This document shows, in pieces, positions 52,941-62,111 of a stretch of DNA of 64,000 nt. The stretch comes from Hyphomicrobiales bacterium (GTDB taxonomy: Bacteria; Pseudomonadota; Alphaproteobacteria; Rhizobiales; Rhizobiaceae). The stretch spans positions 124,001 through 188,000 of the forward strand of contig UBPA01000023.1 in the NCBI GenBank assembly GCA_900467185.1, in the 5' to 3' direction. Position 1 is the first letter of the stretch; the number at the start of each line of letters is the position of its first letter. A program made the position numbers and the translations under genes. Under the pieces are notes generated by a model that was given only the letters and a program-made list of their open reading frames with translations, was not told the DNA's origin and did not search any database.

Positions 52941-53582
52941 ATGAGACTGGAAGAGGGGTGGGTGCCGGTCGCCCTGTCGTCGTCGATCGAGGCGGGAACC
53001 TCTGCAGGCGCCGTCGTTGCCGGCAGCGAGATCGTCGTCTGGCGCGACACCGGCGGCACGGCGCATGTCTGGGAGGATCGCTGCCCGCATCGCGGCATGC
53101 GCCTGTCCTTCGGCTTCGTGCGCGGCGATCACATCGCCTGCCTCTATCACGGCTGGCAATACGATGCCGCCGGCCAGTGTCGCTACATTCCGGCGCATCC
53201 GAACCTCGACGTGCCCCAGACCATCAAGGTGCCGCTCTACCGGGTCGCGGAACGCTACGGCATCGTCTGGGCGACGGCCTCTGCGCAGGCGCTGCTGCCG
53301 GATGTCGGGGCGCAGACCGACATTGCCCCCGTGCGCAGCGTCACGATCGACTGTCCGGCCGCAGCCGTCCGCGCGGAACTGGGGCTGGAAGGCCCCATAT
53401 CGGTGATCACGCTGGACGGCGACAGGCTGCTGGCGGCCGTGCAGACGGTGGCGCCCGCGCGCTCCTGCCTGCATCTCGTCCTTCTCGACGCGGCGCCCGG
53501 CCCGGTCGCGCGGCAGAAGCATCATGCGCGCTGGGCGCAAGCCCTGCGCTTCCGGCTCGAAACCGCAAGCGAGGTGGCCTGA
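52941..53582 (+). CDS. Stand-alone Rieske [2Fe-2S] protein
   Basis: A 213-aa protein that begins like the N-terminal half of a ring-hydroxylating oxygenase. The cluster ligands are Cys48 and His50 in RCPHRG, and Cys67 and His70 in CLYHGW, followed by GQCRYIPAHPNLDVPQTIKV. After VAERYGIVWATA, where an oxygenase would continue into the iron-binding domain, there is only a ~100-residue region without NxxDxxHxxxxH. It therefore can carry electrons but not catalyse oxygenation alone. The two Rieske-less oxygenase subunits of this locus are obvious partners. Its stop overlaps the GST-like start (TGATG). Confidence 0.85.
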   Translation: MRLEEGWVPVALSSSIEAGTSAGAVVAGSEIVVWRDTGGTAHVWEDRCPHRGMRLSFGFVRGDHIACLYHGWQYDAAGQCRYIPAHPNLDVPQTIKVPLYRVAERYGIVWATASAQALLPDVGAQTDIAPVRSVTIDCPAAAVRAELGLEGPISVITLDGDRLLAAVQTVAPARSCLHLVLLDAAPGPVARQKHHARWAQALRFRLETASEVA

Positions 53583-54214
53583 TGGCACAGCCGACACTCT
53601 ATCAGTACGAGCTGGACGAGGCGAGCTATCGCGTGCGTCTGCTGCTGTCCATGCTGCGATGCGACTATGAGACCGTCGCCGTCGATATGTTTCCCGGACA
53701 GGAGCATGTGAAGCCCGCCATGCTGGCGCTCAATCCGCAGGGCACGCTGCCGGTTCTCACGCAGGACGGTCTCGTTCTGCATGGCACGGCGGCGATCCTG
53801 ATGTATCTGGCCCGGGCCTACGATCCGGCGGGCCGGTTTCTGCCGGAGGCGCCGGCCGTCTTCGGCCCGGTCGTCACCTGGCTCGGCTTTTCCGAAACCG
53901 CGCTCGCACCGGCGCTCCAGGCGCGGCTCGCCGCGATGTTCGCCGCCCCCGGCGATGCGGACGCCTTGCGCGCCCGGGCCCGGGCGGCGTTCCGCACCAT
54001 GGACGACCATATGACGATGCGGCATTTCGACGGGCAGGACTGGTTCTGCGGCGACGGGGCGACGCTCGCCGATATCGCCCTCTTCCCCGCCTTCGCGCTC
54101 AGCCGCGACTACGGCATCGATCACGACGCCTTCCCCGCCTTGCGTCGCTGGATCCGCCGCGTCCGCGCGCTCGACGGCTTCATCACGATGCCGGGCATCC
54201 CGGATTATCATTAG
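53582..54214 (+). CDS. Glutathione S-transferase-like protein (possible NdmE counterpart)
   Basis: A 210-aa protein with GST fold. The N-terminal thioredoxin-like half reads [20 protein letters not shown], with [20 protein letters not shown] (cis-Pro and gamma-glutamyl-binding area). The C-terminal helical half follows ([20 protein letters not shown], the conserved N-capping region). Translationally coupled with the Rieske protein. In caffeine-degrading Pseudomonas the GST-like NdmE has a structural role in the NdmC-NdmD complex; coupling to a Rieske gene here suggests a similar scaffold role, but glutathione chemistry is not excluded. Confidence 0.8.
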   Translation: MAQPTLYQYELDEASYRVRLLLSMLRCDYETVAVDMFPGQEHVKPAMLALNPQGTLPVLTQDGLVLHGTAAILMYLARAYDPAGRFLPEAPAVFGPVVTWLGFSETALAPALQARLAAMFAAPGDADALRARARAAFRTMDDHMTMRHFDGQDWFCGDGATLADIALFPAFALSRDYGIDHDAFPALRRWIRRVRALDGFITMPGIPDYH

Positions 54215-54281
54215 AAGGTTCGAAACGACCGACCGACCGGCCGACCCGTCACGCTCCCTCAACCCGTCCCCGGAGATCGCC

Positions 54282-56081
54282 ATGCCGCCGCTCACCCGCT
54301 TTTCCGTTCAGCCGCTCTCCGCCATGACGCGCCGGCTCGCCAACGTCGCCTCCGGGCGACGCGATCCCGATCTCGTCATCGGCGATGCGCGGGTGCTCTC
54401 CACCTATTCCGAACGGATTCTGCCGGAGCGGGAGATCTGGATCTCGGGCGGACGCATCGCCGCCGTCAAACCCGCCGGAAGCCACAGGGGCGGCGCGGCG
54501 CGCTACGATGCGCGCGGCGGCATTCTCGCGCCGGGGCTGGTCGATCCGCATATCCATATCGAATCCAGCATGGTCACCGCCTGCGCCTATGCCGAGGCCG
54601 CGCTTCTCAACGGCACAACGACGATCTTCTGCGACAGCCACGAGATCGGCAATGTCATGGACGTGGCGGGGGTGGAGGCGATGCTGGAGGATGCGCGCCA
54701 TGCGCCCCTGTCGATCTTCCTCACCGTCCCGAGCACGGTTCCCGCCACCTCGCCCGCGCTGGAGACCGCCGGCGGCGATCTCACGCCGGGCAAGATCGCG
54801 GCTCTGTTCGATGCGTGGCCGGAAGCCGTGGCGCTTGGCGAGAAGATGGACTTCGTGCCCGTCGCCATGGGCGACGAGCGCGCCCATGCCATCCTCGCCG
54901 CGGCGCTGTCGCGCGGCCGGCCGGTCTCCGGCCATGTCTATGGCCGCGAATTCGTCGCCGCCTATGCCGCCTCCGGCGTCACCGACACGCATGAGGCCAT
55001 CGACCGTGAGATCGCCGACGACCTGCTGGAGGCGGGAATCTGGCTGTTCCTGCGCGGCGGCCCGCCGACGACCGCCTGGCATTCCCTGCCGCATGCGATC
55101 CGCACGATCACAGAGCTTGGCGCCTCGCACAAGCGCGTCGCCGTGTGCACCGACGACCGCGATGCCGACGACCTCCTGTTCTTCGGTCTCGACTGGGTGG
55201 TGCGCGAGGCGGTGAAGGCCGGCATGACGCCCGAACAGGCCTGGTCGATGGGCTCGCTGCACGGCGCCACCCGCTTCGGCATGGAGGGCGAGATCGGCGG
55301 CCTGGGCGGCGGGCGCCGCGCCGATCTCGTGCTTCTGAGCGACGACCTCGCCCCGATCAGCACCTGGTATGGCGGCGAGCTGGTGGTCGACCAGCGGGCG
55401 ATCACCCCCGTTCTGGAGGAGACGCTGTCGCGCCCCTACCGCTATCCGGATGCCGCCTACCGGACCGTGAAGCTGCCCAGGGACCTGAAGCTCACGCCCG
55501 ATCTGCCGACCGAAACCGTGATCGCCCACACGATCCGCACCGAGCTGCCCGGCATCATGCTCGGCCATGTCCCAGTCGTGCTCGAACCCGCCGACGACTG
55601 GCAGACCCATTTCGACCGTCACGGCCTCTGCTTCGTCGCCGTGGTCGAGCGGCATGGCAAATCCGACGGCAATGTCGGCCATGGTCTGCTCGGCAATTTC
55701 AGCCTTAAGCGCGGCGCCGTCGCCTCCTCGGTCGGCCATGACAGCCACAATATCATCGTCGCCGGTGCCAGCGAGGCCGACATGCAGGTGGCGCTGGACG
55801 CAATCGCCGCGGTGCAGGGCGGCGTCTGCGTCGTCATGGACGGGGTGGTGACGGCCATGGTGGAGCTGCCGGTCGCGGGGCTTCTCTCCGACAAGCGCGT
55901 GCATGTGGTGGCCGACGCAGTGAAACGGCTGAAGATCGAATGGGACAAGGCCGGCTGCACCATTCCCTATATGGGGTTCAACCTCATTCCGCTGTCGGTC
56001 ATCCCCGAAATCCGCATCACCGACAAGGGCAATGTGCTGGTGCCGCAGATGGCGCTGCAGCCGCTGTTCGAGCCGGCCTGA
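54282..56081 (+). CDS. ade: Adenine deaminase
   Basis: A 599-aa metal-dependent amidohydrolase converting adenine to hypoxanthine. Family markers: [19 protein letters not shown] (metal-binding His pair), [45 protein letters not shown]-type [20 protein letters not shown]-like [15 protein letters not shown], and in the C-terminal domain [13 protein letters not shown]-like [20 protein letters not shown]. Full length for the prokaryotic Ade family. GGAG precedes the ATG. It is followed by an overlapping LysR gene and belongs to the rightward purine arm. Confidence 0.93.
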   Translation: MPPLTRFSVQPLSAMTRRLANVASGRRDPDLVIGDARVLSTYSERILPEREIWISGGRIAAVKPAGSHRGGAARYDARGGILAPGLVDPHIHIESSMVTACAYAEAALLNGTTTIFCDSHEIGNVMDVAGVEAMLEDARHAPLSIFLTVPSTVPATSPALETAGGDLTPGKIAALFDAWPEAVALGEKMDFVPVAMGDERAHAILAAALSRGRPVSGHVYGREFVAAYAASGVTDTHEAIDREIADDLLEAGIWLFLRGGPPTTAWHSLPHAIRTITELGASHKRVAVCTDDRDADDLLFFGLDWVVREAVKAGMTPEQAWSMGSLHGATRFGMEGEIGGLGGGRRADLVLLSDDLAPISTWYGGELVVDQRAITPVLEETLSRPYRYPDAAYRTVKLPRDLKLTPDLPTETVIAHTIRTELPGIMLGHVPVVLEPADDWQTHFDRHGLCFVAVVERHGKSDGNVGHGLLGNFSLKRGAVASSVGHDSHNIIVAGASEADMQVALDAIAAVQGGVCVVMDGVVTAMVELPVAGLLSDKRVHVVADAVKRLKIEWDKAGCTIPYMGFNLIPLSVIPEIRITDKGNVLVPQMALQPLFEPA

Positions 56082-57019
56082 TGGACCCCTACCGGCTCGG
56101 CCTCGTCGCCATCCGCATCCACTATTTCCAGCTGGTGGCGCGGCTGGGCTCGATGCGGCAGGCCGCCCAGCTCCTCAATGTCGCGCCCTCCTCGGTCAGC
56201 CGCATTATCAAACAGCTGGAGGACGATCTCGGCCTGCCGCTGTTCGAGCGGGTGCGCCAGCGGCTGAAGCTGACGAGTGCCGGCGAGCTGATGCTCTATC
56301 ACGCCCGCCAGAGCTTTTCCGAGCTCGACCGCGCCTGCAACGAGATCAACGCGCTGCATGGCCTTCACCGGGGCACGGTGTCGGTGGCGATCATCGAAAG
56401 CGTGTCGCGCGGGCTGATGCCGGAGGCGCTCGAGGCCTTCTGGCGATCGCATCCCGGCATTGCCGTCGATGTGCGGGTGATGAGCTCCCAGCAGGTGGCG
56501 ACCGCGGTGGGGGAGGGCGAGTGCGATCTCGGCCTCGTCTTCGACATCCGCGTGCCGCGCAACGTGCGGCGCATCGGTATGGTGTCGCTGCCGCTCGGCG
56601 TGGTCACCCGGCCCGACCACCGGCTGGCCGGCAAGGCCGACCTGCGCATGTCGGACCTCGCGGGCGAACGCGTCATCCTGTCGGATGCGAGCCTGACGCT
56701 CGGCGCCTGGGTGGAGGAGGCCTTCGGGCGCACCTTCGCCGAGTTGAACCAGCGCGCCCGCACCAATTCCATCGCGCTGATGACGGACCTCGCCAAGCGC
56801 GATCTCGGGCTCGCGCTCCAGACCCGCGTCGGTATCGAGCAGGATATCGTCGAGGGGACGCTGGGCTTCGTGCCGCTGCGCGATCCCAAGCTCGCGCTGC
56901 GCAAGCTCATGCTGCTGTCGCGCACCGAAAAGGAAATGTCGCCGGCCTCCGCCGCGCTCGGCCGCGTGCTCGGCGGCCATCTCGACCGCCTGCGCGACGC
57001 CACCGGGGAGGCGGCCTGA
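56081..57019 (+). CDS. LysR family transcriptional regulator of the purine locus
   Basis: A 312-aa LysR-type regulator. Winged helix: LVARLGSMRQAAQLLNVAPS then SVSRIIKQLEDDLGLPLFER. The effector-binding domain follows (GTVSVAIIESVSRGLMPEAL). Its start overlaps the adenine deaminase stop by one base (TGATG), so it is embedded in the catabolic operon and not divergent from its target, which makes autoregulated induction likely. The effector is probably a purine. Confidence 0.88.
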   Translation: MDPYRLGLVAIRIHYFQLVARLGSMRQAAQLLNVAPSSVSRIIKQLEDDLGLPLFERVRQRLKLTSAGELMLYHARQSFSELDRACNEINALHGLHRGTVSVAIIESVSRGLMPEALEAFWRSHPGIAVDVRVMSSQQVATAVGEGECDLGLVFDIRVPRNVRRIGMVSLPLGVVTRPDHRLAGKADLRMSDLAGERVILSDASLTLGAWVEEAFGRTFAELNQRARTNSIALMTDLAKRDLGLALQTRVGIEQDIVEGTLGFVPLRDPKLALRKLMLLSRTEKEMSPASAALGRVLGGHLDRLRDATGEAA

Positions 57020-57112
57020 GGTGTTGCGCTGGGCGCACCGCTTTGTCACGAAATCATGGACTATTCCGAACACCGCGTTCTTGCCACCCTGTCCGCTTCG
57101 AAAGGATGCATC

Positions 57113-57613
57113 ATGAAGCCATCGGCCGTCGACGCGGTGATCCGGGGATTGAAGAGAGCGGGCGTCAGCATCGTCTGCTACCTGCCGGACTCTCTGTTCA
57201 AGGAACTTTATCCGGCGCTCGACGCCGATCCCGACATCCGCACCATCCGCGTCACCAACGAGGGCGAGGGCGCGGCCATCTGCGGCGGGGTCTTCCTGTC
57301 AGGCAAGCGCGCCGCGCTGGTGATGGAGAATTCCGGCCTTCGCGCCGCCGTCGAACCGCTGGCCCGCATGGGTCTCGGCGCCGGCATTCCGGTCGTGATG
57401 CTCATGAGCTATCGCGGCGAGCTGGGCGAGAACAACTGGTGGGCGATCCCCCACGGCATCACCATGGAGCCGGTGCTCGACGCGCTGCGCATTCCCTATC
57501 GCGTGGTGCGCGAGGAGGATGCCATCGAGCGGGCGATCGTGGACGCCTACAACTGGTCCTATGCCGGCTACTATCATTCGGCGATCGCGCTGGGCGGGGA
57601 GATCGTGCGATGA
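57113..57613 (+). CDS. TPP-dependent decarboxylase-like protein, alpha (PYR) subunit
   Basis: A 166-aa protein like the alpha subunit of sulfopyruvate/phosphonopyruvate decarboxylases (ComD type). It carries the pyrimidine-binding domain with catalytic glutamate in RVTNEGEGAAICGGVFLSGK and LVMENSGLRAAVEPLARMGL, then NNWWAIPHGITMEPVLDALR. It cannot act without a PP-domain partner, which is the next gene. AAAGGA precedes the ATG at 57113. Its substrate is unknown; a 2-oxo acid or aldehyde from ring breakdown is plausible. Confidence 0.8.
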   Translation: MKPSAVDAVIRGLKRAGVSIVCYLPDSLFKELYPALDADPDIRTIRVTNEGEGAAICGGVFLSGKRAALVMENSGLRAAVEPLARMGLGAGIPVVMLMSYRGELGENNWWAIPHGITMEPVLDALRIPYRVVREEDAIERAIVDAYNWSYAGYYHSAIALGGEIVR

Positions 57614-58218
57614 AGCGTTTCGACTGCATGACGGCGCTTGCCGCCCGGCTGAAAGACGAGCTGGTGATCCTGTCCCTCGGCGCGAGCGTCGACGAGTGGT
57701 ATAATGCCGCCCCGCACATGCGCACGGCGAGCCTCTTCCAGCAGCAGCTCGGCTGCGTCACGCCGCAGGCCTTCGGGCTCGCGGCCGGCCTGCCGCACCG
57801 GCGCGTCGTCTCGCTCGATACCGATGGCGGCATGATGTTCAATCTCGGCATTCTCGCGACGCTCGGCAACGAGCAGCCTAAGAACCTCTTCGTCGTCGTC
57901 TGGGACAACGAGTGCTACCAGTCGATCGGCGGCCCCCCGACCCACACCGCCTTCGGCCGCGTCGACATCGCCGCCATCGCGCGCGGCTGCGGCGTGGACC
58001 ACGCGTTCACCGCCCGGACGGTGGAGGAATTCGACGCCCATTGCCAGGCCGGCCTGTCCGCCGACGTGCCCTATTTGGTCGTCGCCAAGGTGGCGGGCAG
58101 CGTGCAGCCGGACATCCGGCGCAAGCACAGCGACGGTCGTGAGGACAAGTACATCTTCGTGCGCCATGTGGAGGCCAGCGAGAGCGTGGTCATCATGGGG
58201 CCGAGCGAGCACAACTAG
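57610..58218 (+). CDS. TPP-dependent decarboxylase-like protein, beta (PP) subunit
   Basis: A 202-aa ComE-type partner subunit. The TPP/Mg binding motif reads SLDTDGGMMFNLGILATLGN, followed by FVVVWDNECYQSIGGPPTHT. Its ATG overlaps the alpha subunit stop by four bases (ATGA), as expected for a stoichiometric alpha-beta enzyme. With the alpha subunit it forms a split thiamine-diphosphate enzyme of the acetolactate-synthase superfamily. The ~30 C-terminal residues (RKHSDGREDKYIFVRHVEAS) are typical. Confidence 0.82.
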   Translation: MKRFDCMTALAARLKDELVILSLGASVDEWYNAAPHMRTASLFQQQLGCVTPQAFGLAAGLPHRRVVSLDTDGGMMFNLGILATLGNEQPKNLFVVVWDNECYQSIGGPPTHTAFGRVDIAAIARGCGVDHAFTARTVEEFDAHCQAGLSADVPYLVVAKVAGSVQPDIRRKHSDGREDKYIFVRHVEASESVVIMGPSEHN

Positions 58219-58221
58219 ACC

Positions 58222-59787
58222 ATGGCGCCCCCGACCGTCCTGCCCGTCCGCCCGCTGGACCCGGCCTATGACTATATCGTCGTCGGCGCGGGGTCGGGCG
58301 GCTGCGCGGTGGCGCGCCGGCTGGTCGAGGGGTCGGACGCGACCGTGCTCCTGATCGAGGCCGGCCCGGCCGGTCTCGACGTCGCGACGCTGGACGATCC
58401 CGCCGCCTGGGTGCCGCTCGGGCGGGGCGCCTACGACTGGGGCTACGACTACACACCGACGGACCGGGTGAACGGCCGCACGATCGGCATTCCGCGCGGT
58501 AAGGTGCTGGGCGGCTCGTCGGCGATCAATGCCATGATGTGGTATCGCGGCCACCCGATGGACTACGACGCCTGGGAAGAGGCGGGATGCGCGGGCTGGT
58601 CCTTTGCCGAGGTGTTGCCCTTCTTCAAGCGCGCGGAGGACTGGGAGGACGGCGAGACAGAGCTGCGGGGCGCCGGCGGCCCGCTGCGCATCGAACGCGG
58701 TGCGCCCGTCCATCCGGTTGCCGGCGCCCTGCTGGGGGCTTCGGCGGAGCGCGGCATTCCCGTCATCGACGATCCGAACGGGCCTGACAACGAAGGGGCG
58801 GCGATCGCCAATTTCAACATCTCGGGCGGCCGGCGCTGGAGTTCGGCGACGGGCTATCTCCGGCCGATCCTCGACCATCCGCGCCTGACGGTGCTGACCG
58901 GCTCGCTCGCCGTCCGTCTCGCCGTCGCGCACGGTCGCTGCACCGGCGTTCACCATCGGGTCGAGGGGCAGTTGCGCGAGACGCGCGCCACGAGCCAGGT
59001 CGTGCTGGCGCTCGGCGCCATCGACACGCCGCGCCTCCTGATGCAATCGGGCATCGGCGATCCCGCGGAGCTCACCCGGCTCGGCGTGGATGTGCGCGCC
59101 GCGCTGCCCGGCGTCGGGCGCAATCTGCAGGATCATCCGCTGGTCCAGTCCTGCGTGTTCCGGGCGAGGCGACCGCTGGGGCCGGTCGTCGGCAATGGCG
59201 GCGGCACCATGATCAACTGGAAATCCTCGGCCGCCCTGCCGCAGGCCGACCTTCACGCCTTTCCGATCCAGGGCAATGGCGCGGAGACGCGGATCCGCGA
59301 GCTTCACGATCTCTCCGGCGACGTCTTCTCCATCGGCTGCGGCCTGATGCGCTCGAAAAGCATCGGTCATCTGCGCTTGCTCGACGCCGCACCCGGCGGA
59401 CGGATGGAGATCCAGCCGAATTATCTTGCCGAACAGGCCGATCTCGACGCGCTGGTCGTCTCCGTGGAAACGGTGATGGACCTCGTCGAGACCCGCGCCT
59501 ATGCCGACTGGTTCGGCGGTTATCTCGCCCCCGCCCGCCGGCTCTCGCGCCGCGAGATCGTCGCCTATATCCGCAATGCCTGCTCGACCTTCTTCCATGT
59601 CTGCGGCACCTGCGCGATGGGCACGGGCGAGATGGCGGTGACGGACGCCCGCCTGCGGGTGCGCGGCGTCGAGGGCCTGACCATCGCCGACGCCTCGGTG
59701 ATCCCCATCATTCCCACCTGCAACACCCATGCGCCGGTCACCATGATCGGCGAGCGCGCGGCCGACTTTCTCCTGCAGGCGGCGTGA
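58222..59787 (+). CDS. GMC family FAD oxidoreductase
   Basis: A 521-aa flavin-dependent alcohol dehydrogenase/oxidase. N-terminal FAD motif DYIVVGAGSGGCAVARRLVE, then PRGKVLGGSSAINAMMWYRG (GMC signature 1) and LALGAIDTPRLLMQSGIG (signature 2). The active-site histidine region is CSTFFHVCGTCAMGTGEMAV and the end TIADASVIPIIPTCNTHAPV, with Asn-Thr-His in the conserved place. Resembles choline dehydrogenase-type enzymes; the substrate is an alcohol, not identifiable. It starts three bases after the TPP enzyme. Confidence 0.88.
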   Translation: MAPPTVLPVRPLDPAYDYIVVGAGSGGCAVARRLVEGSDATVLLIEAGPAGLDVATLDDPAAWVPLGRGAYDWGYDYTPTDRVNGRTIGIPRGKVLGGSSAINAMMWYRGHPMDYDAWEEAGCAGWSFAEVLPFFKRAEDWEDGETELRGAGGPLRIERGAPVHPVAGALLGASAERGIPVIDDPNGPDNEGAAIANFNISGGRRWSSATGYLRPILDHPRLTVLTGSLAVRLAVAHGRCTGVHHRVEGQLRETRATSQVVLALGAIDTPRLLMQSGIGDPAELTRLGVDVRAALPGVGRNLQDHPLVQSCVFRARRPLGPVVGNGGGTMINWKSSAALPQADLHAFPIQGNGAETRIRELHDLSGDVFSIGCGLMRSKSIGHLRLLDAAPGGRMEIQPNYLAEQADLDALVVSVETVMDLVETRAYADWFGGYLAPARRLSRREIVAYIRNACSTFFHVCGTCAMGTGEMAVTDARLRVRGVEGLTIADASVIPIIPTCNTHAPVTMIGERAADFLLQAA

Positions 59788-59828
59788 GATCCATGACCGA
59801 CAGAGCTTCAACCGGAACGGGACAGAGA

Positions 59829-61214
59829 ATGGCAACGGACATGCAGATCATCGCCGGCGATTCGCTCCTGACCATGGATGCCGCAAACAGCGTGATCGCC
59901 GGCGGCGCCGTGCTGGTCGGCGATGGCCGCATTCTGGATGTCGGGCCGCTCGACGAGTTGACAGCTGTCAACCCGCAGGTGCCGGTCAAGCGGATGACGA
60001 ACTGCCTGCTGATGCCGGGCCTCGTCAATGCGCATGCCCATTCCGGGTTCCTGCGCGGCACGGCCGAGCATCTGCCGGTCTGGGACTGGCTGACCCTGCA
60101 CATCAACCCCATGCACCGCATGCTGCGCCCGGAGGAGGCCGAGGCCGCCTCCTTTCTCTGCTACGCGGAATCCGTGCTCGGCGGCACGACGACGGTGGTC
60201 GACATGTGGCGCTTCATGGAGGGCAGCGCGCGCGCGGCGGAGGTGGTCGGCAACCGGCTGGTGGCGGTTCCCTATGTCGGCGAACACCCCGATTACGACT
60301 ATTTCGACACGCTCGACATGAACGAGGCCCTGCTGCAGACGTGGCACCGCAAGGCCGGCGGCCGCGTCAATGTCTGGGTCGGGCTGGAGCATCTGTTCTA
60401 TGCCGACGAGGCCGGCCAACGGCGCGCCATCGACCTTGCCAGACGCTACGATACCGGCTTCCACACCCATTGCAGCGAGGCGCAGATCGAGCTGGCCGAA
60501 TTCGACCGGCGGTACGGCAAGCGCCCGATGTTCGCACTCCGCGACCTCGGCTTCTTCGAGGCGCCGCGCACCATGATCGCCCACGGCGTCTGGCTCGATG
60601 CGTCGGAAATCGACCTGATCGCGAACCATACCGTCTCCGTCGCCCACAATCCGGTGAGCAACATGAAGCTGGCCAGCGGCATTGCGCGGGTGGCCGATAT
60701 GCTCGCCGCCGGCGTGCCGGTCGGCATCGGCACGGACGGCGAGAAGGAGAACAACAATTTCGACATGTTCGAGGAGATGAAGGTGACCTCCCTTCTCGGC
60801 AAGCTGAAGGACCTCGACGCGGCCGCCATGGACAGCTGGGACGTGCTGCGCATGGCGACGATCGCGGGCGCGCGGGCCATCGGCCTCGACCACGAGATCG
60901 GATCGCTGGAGGCCGGCAAGCGGGCCGACCTGATCGCGGTGCGCACCGACACGCCGCGCATGACGCCGGTGTTCTCCGAGGGTCCCTATTTCAACCTGCA
61001 GCACAATCTGGTCCACGCCGTGCGCGGCGGCGATGTGCGGATGACCATGGTGGACGGGCAGATCCTGGCCGAGGACGGGGTGCTGAAGACCGCCGATCTC
61101 GACCGCATCCTCGCCGACATCCACCGCCTCGCCCCGCCCCATTTCGCCCGCCGGGCGGCGTGGCTCGCGGACAATAGCGACGGCACGGCGCAGTGGACGA
61201 AGGCGGGGCATTGA
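59829..61214 (+). CDS. COG0402-type aminohydrolase (deaminase/chlorohydrolase family)
   Basis: A 461-aa amidohydrolase of the SsnA/TrzA/8-oxoguanine deaminase group. Metal ligands: LVNAHAHSGFLRGTAE (His pair), HTHCSEAQIELAEF, and the metal Asp in GIGTDGEKENNNFDMFEEMK; IAHGVWLD supplies the further His. Such enzymes deaminate modified purines, pyrimidines, triazines or adenosyl compounds. Its context among purine genes, and the broken guanine deaminase nearby, make a purine deaminase plausible. Start options at 59784 (GTG) and 59793 exist. A perfect parS palindrome lies within codons 43-48. Confidence 0.85.
   Translation: MATDMQIIAGDSLLTMDAANSVIAGGAVLVGDGRILDVGPLDELTAVNPQVPVKRMTNCLLMPGLVNAHAHSGFLRGTAEHLPVWDWLTLHINPMHRMLRPEEAEAASFLCYAESVLGGTTTVVDMWRFMEGSARAAEVVGNRLVAVPYVGEHPDYDYFDTLDMNEALLQTWHRKAGGRVNVWVGLEHLFYADEAGQRRAIDLARRYDTGFHTHCSEAQIELAEFDRRYGKRPMFALRDLGFFEAPRTMIAHGVWLDASEIDLIANHTVSVAHNPVSNMKLASGIARVADMLAAGVPVGIGTDGEKENNNFDMFEEMKVTSLLGKLKDLDAAAMDSWDVLRMATIAGARAIGLDHEIGSLEAGKRADLIAVRTDTPRMTPVFSEGPYFNLQHNLVHAVRGGDVRMTMVDGQILAEDGVLKTADLDRILADIHRLAPPHFARRAAWLADNSDGTAQWTKAGH
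59957..59972. other. parS centromere site 3, inside the aminohydrolase gene
   Basis: GTTGACAGCTGTCAAC, identical to the two copies upstream of repA, occurs about 24 kb away inside coding sequence, where it encodes part of DELTAVNPQV. A 16-base identity to the plasmid's own centromere is very unlikely by chance. Confidence 0.75.
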
Positions 61215-61254
61215 GCCCTCCCACCGCCGGCAAGGAACAAAAGGGAGCGAGACC

Positions 61255-62109
61255 GTGACGAAGACCACCGACAGGGCAGCGCTCGACGAATGGTATGCGG
61301 TCGAAACCGCGGCGGACATCGGCCCTGAGCCCGTATCCACCCGCCTGCTCGGGCAGGACATCCTCGTGTCGCGCGGGCCGGCGGGCATCACCGTGCGCGA
61401 AGCGCCTGCCGGCCCGCCGCTGCCGGTGCGGGAGAAGTACGGTTGCGTGTGGACGACGCTCGGCGCCCCGCGCCGGGACATTTTCGACATTGCGGAGGCG
61501 CTGGAGACCGATCGCCGGTTCGTGCCCTGCGGCTGGGTGACCATGCGCGCCTCCGGCCTGCGGGTGGTGGAGAATTTTCTCGACATGGCGCATTTCCCCT
61601 TCGTCCATGCCGACATTCTGGGGTCCGAGCCGCACACGGAGGTGCCGGGCTATCTCAGCGAGATCCGCCGCGACGTGGACGAGGTCTGGGCGACCAACTG
61701 CACCTTCTTCCAGCCGCGCATCGCCGCCACCGAAAGCCAAGGCGCCTTCGTGCAGCTGACCTACCGGGTGCCGATGCCCTTCGTGGTCATGCTCTACCGC
61801 GTCTGTCCAACGGCGCCCGACCGGCTCGACGCCATCGCGCTGTTCATCCAGCCGCTCGAGGAGGATCTCTGCCGGGCCCAGCCGGTCATGTATCTGGTGG
61901 ACACCGCCTCCACCCAGACCTCGCTCCTGCATTTCGAGCAGGTGATCTTCCTGCAGGACCGCATCATCGTGGAGAACCAGCGCCCGCTGCTCCTGCCGAT
62001 GGAGCCCCGGCGGGAGATTCCGACCCGCGCCGATTCCTCCTCCATCGCCTATCGCCGCTGGCTGAAGGAAAAGGGCCTGCGCTTCGGCACCATTGCAGGG
62101 GCAGGCTGA
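61255..62109 (+). CDS. Rieske-less ring-hydroxylating oxygenase catalytic subunit (NdmC-like), copy 2
   Basis: A 284-aa paralogue of the protein at 46368. The mononuclear iron motif NFLDMAHFPFVH gives Asn107, Asp110, His113 and His118, with LQDRIIVENQRP later, and the C-terminus TRADSSSIAYRRWLKEKGL is almost the same. The Rieske segment is missing in the same place, between TRLLGQDILV and KYGCVWTTLG. GTG start with GGGAG upstream. It directly precedes the molybdenum hydroxylase gene by two bases, linking demethylation or hydroxylation to xanthine-type oxidation. Confidence 0.82.
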   Translation: MTKTTDRAALDEWYAVETAADIGPEPVSTRLLGQDILVSRGPAGITVREAPAGPPLPVREKYGCVWTTLGAPRRDIFDIAEALETDRRFVPCGWVTMRASGLRVVENFLDMAHFPFVHADILGSEPHTEVPGYLSEIRRDVDEVWATNCTFFQPRIAATESQGAFVQLTYRVPMPFVVMLYRVCPTAPDRLDAIALFIQPLEEDLCRAQPVMYLVDTASTQTSLLHFEQVIFLQDRIIVENQRPLLLPMEPRREIPTRADSSSIAYRRWLKEKGLRFGTIAGAG

Positions 62110-62111
62110 CG

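Noticed and set aside
53522-55904. Long minus-strand frames opposite the GST-like and adenine deaminase genes
   Set aside because: They overlap well-conserved plus-strand genes and show only antisense-type composition.
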